Source: Zygnema cylindricum (Eukaryota > Streptophyta > Zygnematophyceae > Zygnematales > Zygnemataceae). Taken from it: 62,000 bases of DNA. Positions 54,768 to 62,000 of this stretch are shown piece by piece. The stretch is taken from NCBI GenBank assembly GCA_037447655.1, contig JBBHKE010001862.1, positions 1 to 62,000 of the forward strand, written 5' to 3'. Position 1 is the first letter of the stretch. Each line of letters opens with the position of its first letter. Position numbers and translations under genes: made by a program. The notes beneath the pieces are model-generated. The model searched no databases and was not told the origin of the DNA. It saw only the letters and a program-made list of their open reading frames with translations.

Positions 54768-55980
54768 ATTTTTTTTTTTAATAACAGTGAGCGGTGTAGT
54801 TCTACAACTTTCCATCCTCCTTCGATCTGCCATTGGATCGTCGATTGGTCTCAGATCTCCCTCCAAGTGCCACACCAAACTTGAGGGATTCACAGGGCCG
54901 ATCGTAGGTGCTTTTCAAATGTCTAGGAAGGAGCTTGCATCAGAATTTGTTAGGTGAGACTTGTTTAATTGTTGGCTTGGTGCTTTCTGTTCTTTTCCAC
55001 TTCCTTCAATAGTTTTGACCTTTTCCATGTTAGTTTCATTCATATTGTTTTTCGCGAAAGCTTGCATCCACAAATGTTCAGCTTTTTCCCACATACTCAG
55101 GTGGCTCCCATCGAGCTCTGTCAAACAATCTTGTAGTCGCGGCATTCACACTCATCTTTCTTTAAAAACTACAGAAACTGCCATTAAAGTGACTAAATCC
55201 CACGACTCCCTTAAAAGACACATAAATTCCCTTTACAGTAGAGCCTCTCCAAAACAATACAGCCTAATTCAATAACCTCCATAATCCAATAGCCGCGCCC
55301 GAGCATGGAGTTGAGACTTTGTAAATTATGACCCTGCTTAATTCGATAACCTGTCTAATTCAAGACCAGCCATCGCTCCCAAGAGTATTGCTTTAAACAG
55401 CCTCTATGTCAGCGCCCAGTAGTACGCATACTAGCAGAAAAACTTGCACTATAAGGCACTGCACGGGTTTAACATATACAGCCTGTCCGATCGGGTCACA
55501 TATAAAGCCTAGGAAACAAACAGACCTTCCAAAACCAATACACTCGGAAAACAAATGCCACAACCCTCGTAGCTCATAGCCTGGTTACATTATCAAAAAT
55601 CTCACACTTTTTTTGTGGGTAAACAGTGCCCAACCGTACTCTTCGTAAAGTTTTATCATACTTGCGAATAGTCACCAAATAGTATGGATTATTCGAGAAA
55701 GTGTGATTTTTTATCTTGTAACGACAAAACAAATAAGTACAACGATGGTGGTGCAAGAGAAAAATGAAAAGAAAACACAACCAAATTTCACAATGTGTAC
55801 AAAAAAGCCCACTTCATTTTTTTCAATCGACCACGACGTACAACTGGTCCTCTCTCCCTCTCCCTCTTGCTGCTGATATTCTCGCACATGGCAGAATCTC
55901 TCTCCCTTTCCCTCATTCTCTCTCTCCCACTTTAATAGCTTTCAGAGGCCAATTGTTCCCAGCCCATTAATAGTGTGGAC
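54768..55980. other. Intergenic region downstream of RPL7
   Basis: Minus-strand open frame 55145-54915 (76 codons, start MPRLQDCLTELDG) is not recognised. At 55236 a TA-flanked CAGTAGAGCCTCTCCAAAAC resembles the terminal inverted repeat of plant pogo/Emigrant-type elements, followed by TAATTCAATAACC words, but no matching right end is found. The rest is featureless up to the RPL7 stop. Confidence 0.35.
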
Positions 55981-58900
55981 TTAGTTCATTCGGCGAATGA
56001 GAGCATTAACCTTCAATTCTCGGTTTCCTGAGTCTCCTCCTTCGATGAAATGGAGACGTTTCTTGTGGAAACCTCCATTGGGAGCACTCAGCTTGAAAGG
56101 CCAAAGGAAGTTGTTTGCCTCTTTGAAGTGAGGACCGACAGAGTAAATCTCGTGGATAAGATCCTCTATGCAAATGATACCAAACTTTCCAAGAACCTGT
56201 CCTCCATCGTAAAAAAAAATAGTACGCTTGGTAAAGAAAAAAGTAAGAATGGTGAATGAAAATTTGCATAAACAAAGCAATGTTATATGACAATGTCAAA
56301 ACAAAGAAATTTATCTCATGAATACCAAGCCATATTTTCTGCAGATGGCATAGTCATAAGTCTGCATAGATGAACAACTTTTTCGGTAATATATTCAGAG
56401 GTCAAGCTCATAGAAAAAAAAACATTTGATAAATTCCCATCCAATACTAGCAATTCCATCCTAAAACCATTGAAGTGTTAATATTGACGAATCACTAGCA
56501 TTCTAGGCGGACAAATCGCAATTAAGTACATGCAACCTAAACATTCATACATACAAGCATTTCCAAAAGATCCTATCAAACACTGTTTAGTGTGTAAATC
56601 ATTTTCTGGCCACGTCTCAGTACAAACACACAACCTATAACACTTACCCCCACTTTTTTGTTTTTCTCAGCTTTTTTAACGTATCTCTCTTTTGAGAGAT
56701 CCCTTTATTTCTTGTCCAAAAAAGATGCACCTCAACTTTCACAGAAAGATTGCCAGGCATAACGCAGGTTTTTCATAAAATTTGCTATCCCTACACTTCC
56801 CCAACTAGACTCTAATTTATAAACCTGCTTCTTTCTCTCCTTTATTCATATTGTCATGAGGACGTTGAAAAGAAAGAAATAATAAAGAAAAGTAAAAAAA
56901 GAATATATCAGTATCAATGGTAGGCGTTATTTATGGTACGGGTTCTTATTTCATGATAAAAAAATAATTGTCAGCCAAAAAGCAAGTAGAGAGATTTGGG
57001 ACGAACCAAAAGCACAGCATACTCTACCATGTAAGAAGGTAGATTCACATAATTACGCAAAAGTATTACTCTGCCCATCACTATTTGAGTAAGGTAAATT
57101 ACTACCCTTGACACATTAGAATTTACTACACTAAGTTGTTTATCAACATGTTGCTGGGCCACTAAACTAAATAGTGTTACTAACACTAATGTATGATTTT
57201 CAGTCAGAAAAATACCTGCTCCAACGAGAGTGATCAACCCTAATAGCGATAGGCAGTGTGCTATAACATGCATCACTTGATATTCTTCGACTAAATAATG
57301 TCAGTGTTATGTGATGATAAACTTCTAGGGCTAAGAATGTTAAAAATGTTCAGACTGTTTGCGTTTATACTCAAAAAAATAAAAAACAATAAAGGATGGT
57401 TTACAATTGAAAAAAATGATGTTTTACGGTCGATTATTTTCTCACCTGTTCAACGATGGAGTTATCGGTGAGGGCAATTCGCTGCTTGTCCACCTTTCCA
57501 TATCCTCGCTTGTACATCAACTCCTTAATGCTCTTCATGTTGGGATACCTGTATTTCAATAACCATGTTAAAGCTTATAATATGTATTAAAGCTTAGGAA
57601 AAGAAGCACATAAACATTAGAAAAACACCATAACATCAGGAAAAAGGCCTATAAAATTTAAAAAGAAGGGTTGTAGTCACTTAGACAACGGTCAAAGCAG
57701 CACTCCAAATTGACCGGTACCGGTTTAGGAGAGTCACAGGGTAAAACCCTGAACCGTAACCTTACTCTCATCATTCCTAAACCTGTTTTCACTCAAAATT
57801 TTGATTAACCTCTGGGGAAAAAATTCTGTAGGTATTTAAATAATGATTAAAAGCAAGAGGCCAGATTGAATAATAAGAGTTAAGAAACCAAAACGTAGAA
57901 ATCCGTAATCCTACACCTGTTATCAACCAGGATTTTTAACCAACATGAAAAAGTAATATCCGTATTCCTAAACACCCAGGATTTAAAAAAGAACCCACGA
58001 AGTGAAACCCGTAGCTGTGAATGGCTGTTAGAACTAAAATATTAACAATAGTTGTTAATAGACTGGAATATACCAAATATTAACAATTCTAATTCTTAAT
58101 AACACTGAAATAGACCCCGCCCCACTGAGTCTGCATAACCATATAATAACCATATATTCTGGACCCTGCGAGCTTGGTTTTTGGGAAAAAATGACGACAC
58201 TACAGAAAGCTTTTAGTTAATCAATCTAATTCAAGTGAGTTTTTTTGACCCAGAATTATAGATCAGTATTTGGTTAAATGGCCCATAAAGAGCCCTGTGG
58301 CAAAACATAACTAGTGTTTGCATCGGTTTTTACTGTTGAATTGTTGAAAGAAAGAGGGCACTCTTCTGCCTTTTCAATTTGACTAGTTCAGCTCCTTGGT
58401 CATGTCCATTTATCCTATTTAATACTTGCACATGGATCTAAAAACCCTAAAAAACCCTACAAAAACCTAAAAAACACATGCAGGTTCAGGTGTTGGAGGT
58501 GTGTTTGCAGTCAGATCCGATCGACTGGAAGAGTTATTGGAGAACTTGTTAGTTATGTCGGGCGTCCCATTGGAGCATATTCACAAGAGCATCTAATTGA
58601 GAGAGAAAAACTCATTTCTCTGCCGGACAGTAGACGGTGATGAGCTGATGGCCGCCGTGAAATGAAGGGCATGACTGCAAGCGTTTAAGTGCACAGGGTG
58701 TTTAAGTCTTTTAAAATTTTCCTTCAGGAGATTTGAACTTACCCGTAGGTGACATATGGCTCAACCTTGTGAAGCATGTTGAGAGTGGCCTTGTTCACCT
58801 TCATGAACACTCCATTGAAGATCTGTTCATAAAAAAAAAATTACAGATGTTTAACTAAAATGACAACAATATAACCAGCTAGAGACCTACTCTCTTCTTT

Positions 58901-61431
58901 CAGATACACTCTTTAAATCAGCCCATAGAAATGTGAAATTATAAATTTTTTAGTCTAAATTGACAATTAAATAGTCAGCTTATACATACGCTTCTTCTTT
59001 CTATACTTCTTAAATCAGCCCATCAAAATGGACAAGTATAGGAGCGTTTAACTAAATTGACAACAATATAAGCAGCTAAACACATCCACTTCCTTCTTTC
59101 TAATCTAATTTAGGAGGGAAGAAATGGGCCCTTACCTGTCTAAGTCGAAGAAGCTGAAGAATCTTCCTAGTCTTAGGATGCATGTCATTGATACTGCAAG
59201 AAAAAACAAAAAAAGTTTAGGGACAGTTAAACAAAGTTAAAATCTGATTCCTCAGTCGAAACACATCTATAGTATACATACTCACATAATTCAATAGTAG
59301 ATATAAAATATGATTCCTCAATGAAAACATATCAATCGTACATTTATAATGCTAAGGTCACATATAAAAAAAATTAATAGTTAAGAGCACTTCAATTGAA
59401 AAATTGATTAAGGAGGGGGACCCAGTATTAAGATAGCATACTGAAGGAACCACCAATAATCGTAATAAGCCAGAAAAAACCAAATAAAACTCGATATGTT
59501 TTCAGAGTGAACAAAAAACTGGATTTTCCACTATACCACTAATATATTACACTTAAACAGTATAAGCCAAAAACTTGCATTTCTCGACGATTTTAAGCCG
59601 CTTAGAGAAAGGATAGCATTATTAACGCCATTTAATGTGTTGACTTACCCTCTGATCAGACTGCAAGAAAAAAACTCAAATTTCCATTTAACACTGTAAT
59701 TAGAGGGATATCTTACCCTCTGATCCTGATGACAAACAACAACTTCGCCTCGGGCTCCACATAGAACCCTCCGTCCAGTTTTGCCGACCGTTTGATGCGG
59801 ATCAAGTCAGCCTCCTGCCATCCTCTCAAAAAAGTACTCAGCTTGTTAATATTCAATAAATTAATCGCATTCTCTTCAAAAAGGAGAATTTAATCACACC
59901 CGTGCAAAACCCAAGGTAAATAGAACTGATTTGTTGAAAAGGAAGTTCTTTTTGTTTCTGAACAAAATCACCAATAAATGAATAAAACGCACTATTTTTG
60001 TCGGAACTTTAAAAACATAAATTGGCAAAAGCTGCTATAGAAAAAATATAAAAGATATTCAAAAAGCAGAATTGGAGCAGAAAAGGTAAAAAAATATTTC
60101 TCAAGCGTTTACTTGCAAATGCATAACTCCCTCTCCCTCCAACTATACTACCTTCCTGAAATTTCCCACAGAAAAACAAGTTCTAAAGTAAACAAAAAAA
60201 ATTTCCTTTTCAGCAAATCAATTTTATATGTTGATAGAAAACTCAACCCATGAATCAGACTAATAAATAACTAAATCTCAAACTATTAATGATTCATTAT
60301 TAAACAATAACTAGCAGAAAATTTAAATAGCTGACAAGCCTTTGACCCACAATAGAGCCCATCAAAAAATTATCTTTCACATTAAAATCTCTGTAAGTCG
60401 CAAAACAGACAGCACCAATGTTTGCAGGCATTTATGGTGAAATAAAAGAGCTGAGATTTGCTAATTCAAAAGCTTGCTTCACAAATCGTAATGATTGTTA
60501 CCTCAAAATCTCAATATTTAAAAAGGTTTTCACGACAATGCACGGATAATCAAGTGATATACAATTCACTAATTCTATAAATATACCAAAAGGGAGGGAG
60601 AGAGAGAGAGGGATAGGGAGGCAGGCAGAGGGAGACAGAGGGAGAGGGAGGGAGGAAGAGGGAGAGGAGGGAGACGGAGGGAGAGAAGTAGGGGGGGGAA
60701 AGCGAGGGATAGGGAGAGAGGGGGAGGGAGGGGAAGACGGAAAGAGGGAGAGGGAGAGGGAGAAGATAGAGTCTTATGCATATCAGACCTCCCTGGATGA
60801 TGCCAATTTCTCTTTCTGAAACTACGTTTATCACAAAACTATCTGTAAAGTACAGATATCCTACTGTTTAAAGATTTTCCTAGTTTGTAATTTTACTAGT
60901 TTAGACACCAATGTGTAATTCGTCCAGTGATGTACAATTCACTAAGTGTATAAAGAATAATAATAAAAAAAATCTTATGCCAAAGATACCTCTCTGGATG
61001 CTGGAAATATACATGTAAAAGAAGTTCCTTCGAAGAACTGCATTTATGATAAACCCCTGTAAATTATAGATTTTACTGGTTTACATTCTCACTGCTTCAC
61101 ACTAGTCTAGACACCAATGCGTTCGATAATACTCACTGGCCATCAATAATGGAGAATAAAAGACAAAAAAAAACCACATACCAAAATCCTGTACAGAAAA
61201 AACTCCGAAAAGTAAAAGAATCCATAAAACCTGTCTTGTGGTTTTTACCTGTTGACGATACTCCTTAATGTACTGTTCCGCCCTCTTAAAGATGACCTTG
61301 CGGTTGTCACGAGCCTGGGACTTGGCCTTCTGAAGTTCCTCCGCCTTGTTCTTCGCCCACAACTCATCCCGCTTCCTCTTCTTGAGAAGGGACTCGGGGA
61401 CAGCAGCAGGGGGGGCTCCAGAGGAACTCAT
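55981..61431 (-). CDS. RPL7: 60S ribosomal protein L7 (uL30)
   Basis: Six exons on minus: 61431-61249, 59814-59717, 59193-59136, 58822-58743, 57548-57446, 56196-55981; 245 residues, TAA stop, the usual eukaryotic L7 length. It is a structural protein of the large cytosolic ribosomal subunit. Exon 1 is the basic, helical N-terminal extension ([17 protein letters not shown]). Exons 2-4 give the uL30 fold ([38 protein letters not shown]). Exon 5 has [17 protein letters not shown], and exon 6 [26 protein letters not shown] and the end NALIRRMN. Every junction is GT-AG and phase-consistent, two of them splitting a Gly codon. The gene appears intact and functional. Introns hold a MITE-C copy and a GA-rich tract; the leader is unusual (see below). 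Confidence 0.97.
57066..57264. mobile_element. MITE-C copy in the 3' flank of RPL7 exon 5
   Basis: About 200 bp between RPL7 exons 5 and 6. Ends ACTCTGCCCATCACTATTTG and AATAGCGATAGGCAGTGTGC are inverted copies. The clearest member of this family in the window. Confidence 0.65.
58230..58310. mobile_element. MITE-C-like relic in RPL7 intron
   Basis: TTTTTTTGACCCAGAATTATAGATCAGTAT and GTGGCAAAACATAA parts match the relic at 14320-14400. Confidence 0.35.
59649..59660 (-). other. Potential 12-nt microexon in RPL7 intron 2
   Basis: On minus, TTGCAG|TCTGATCAGAGG|GTAAGT has a good acceptor and donor 12 bases apart. It echoes the end of exon 2 (GATCAGAGG|GTAAG). If spliced in, it would add L-I-R-G in frame after RIRG. 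It may equally be a chance duplication of the splice-site region. Confidence 0.3.
60590..60772. repeat. GA-rich tract in RPL7 intron 1
   Basis: GGGAGAGGGAGG-type repeats on plus (C/T-rich on the coding strand). Confidence 0.85.
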
Positions 61432-62000
61432 GGTGGAGGGGTAGGATTCAGAACGTGAAACGAGGGGGGGAAGGGGGGAGAGGGAGGGAGGGAAGGGAAA
61501 AGAGTTAGAACTCCTGAGGGTAAGATAAGCTACCCGTGGTGGAGGGTAAGATAAGCTACCTGAAAAGAGGGAAAAAGGGGGAGAGGAAGACGGGAGGGGA
61601 GAGGGGGAGAGGGGGAAGAGCTAGGCCAACAAGGAACCTTGTGGTGGAGGGGTAGGATTCTTACTGAGGACCTGAAAAGATTTAAGAGGCTGGAGAGAGA
61701 GAAGGGTGGAGGGAGAGAGAGTTAAGGCTACGGAGGCACTCATGGGAGGGGTAAGATTCGTATTGAGGACCTGAAAAATATTGAGGTGAGAGAGGGAAGG
61801 GGAGAGGGAGGTGGTTAAAAATCTGGGACGGCAGCGGCAAGTCTCCAGAGAATCTCAGAGTAGAGTATTTAGAGGTGGGATTCGTATAAAGCCTGAAAAT
61901 ATCTGAGACGTTAAGGAGGGACAGGGAAAAGGAAGAGAAAGAGGATTCCGGAGAACTCATAGTACTGAGATATTGAGTACCTGCTACGCAGGCATGAGAG
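61432..62000 (-). promoter_or_regulatory. RPL7 upstream region with reiterated leader modules
   Basis: On the coding strand, C/T-rich text alternates with repeated modules that resemble the start of RPL7: ATCCTACCCCTCCACC followed by ATGAG (start, 61431), and related copies near 61650, 61750, 61870 and 61960. Some are preceded by TTTTCAGGTCCTCAGTA, a splice-acceptor-like string. Two alternative ATGs (about 61742 and 61960) open short unrelated frames. The C/T-rich leader fits the pyrimidine-rich 5' ends usual for ribosomal protein mRNAs. Confidence 0.5.

Noticed and set aside
54897-54953. Exon-like segment between CACAG and TTAG|GTGAGA (reads P-I-V-G-A-F-Q-M-S-R-K-E-L)
   Set aside because: Good splice-site look, but no partner exon, no recognised family, and not the missing ATP23 end.

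Overview
This is a repeat-rich, AT-rich nuclear window from a eukaryote, most likely a streptophyte (charophyte alga, bryophyte or lycophyte; this assignment is inference). The reasons are spliced genes with GT-AG introns, plant-type Ty1/copia elements, R2-like non-LTR elements with a C-terminal nuclease, an LTA4H first exon with a plant-like N-terminus, a hybrid histidine kinase, and telobox motifs in a promoter. Two assembly gaps are present (11779-11850 and 42637-42646).

Layout. 1-7.7 kb: an unrecognised ORF split by a decayed Copia element (Copia-1, 460-6914, minus). 7.9-10.2 kb: a hAT-like MITE and non-LTR retrotransposon scraps. 11.2-15.6 kb: 5' exons of two unrelated host genes on +, a leukotriene-A4-hydrolase/aminopeptidase first exon and the first two exons of a TEX30/KANL3-type alpha/beta hydrolase. 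16.4-21.6 kb: an apparently intact Copia element (Copia-2, minus) with near-identical LTRs but no target-site duplication. 21.6-22.1 kb: a CCCTCT hexanucleotide satellite running into the splice acceptor of the 3' exons of a hybrid histidine kinase (22.2-24.1 kb, +). 26.7-33.5 kb: a 5'-truncated non-LTR element and several MITE families, one nested in another. 34.9-37.6 kb (minus): a three-exon gene for a secreted, very acidic, repeat-containing protein. 39.5-42.9 kb (minus): a complete five-exon phosphohistidine phosphatase (PHPT1/janus) gene, arranged head-to-head with an ATP23 metalloprotease gene (+, 43.6-46.9 kb) whose last exon(s) are not visible. 49.8-54.8 kb: a rearranged and frameshifted non-LTR element. 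56.0-61.4 kb (minus): a complete six-exon 60S ribosomal protein L7 gene with reiterated 5' leader modules upstream.

The host genes are not an obvious pathway; they are ordinary neighbours in a transposon-laden region. Only PHPT1, RPL7 and the acidic secreted protein look complete. LTA4H, the alpha/beta hydrolase, the histidine kinase and ATP23 are cut off, and the breaks lie next to a gap, a TSD-less retroelement or a satellite. This suggests rearrangement or assembly joins at repeats. The exon models were found by hand: splice sites and codon phases agree, but no alignment or transcript was available.
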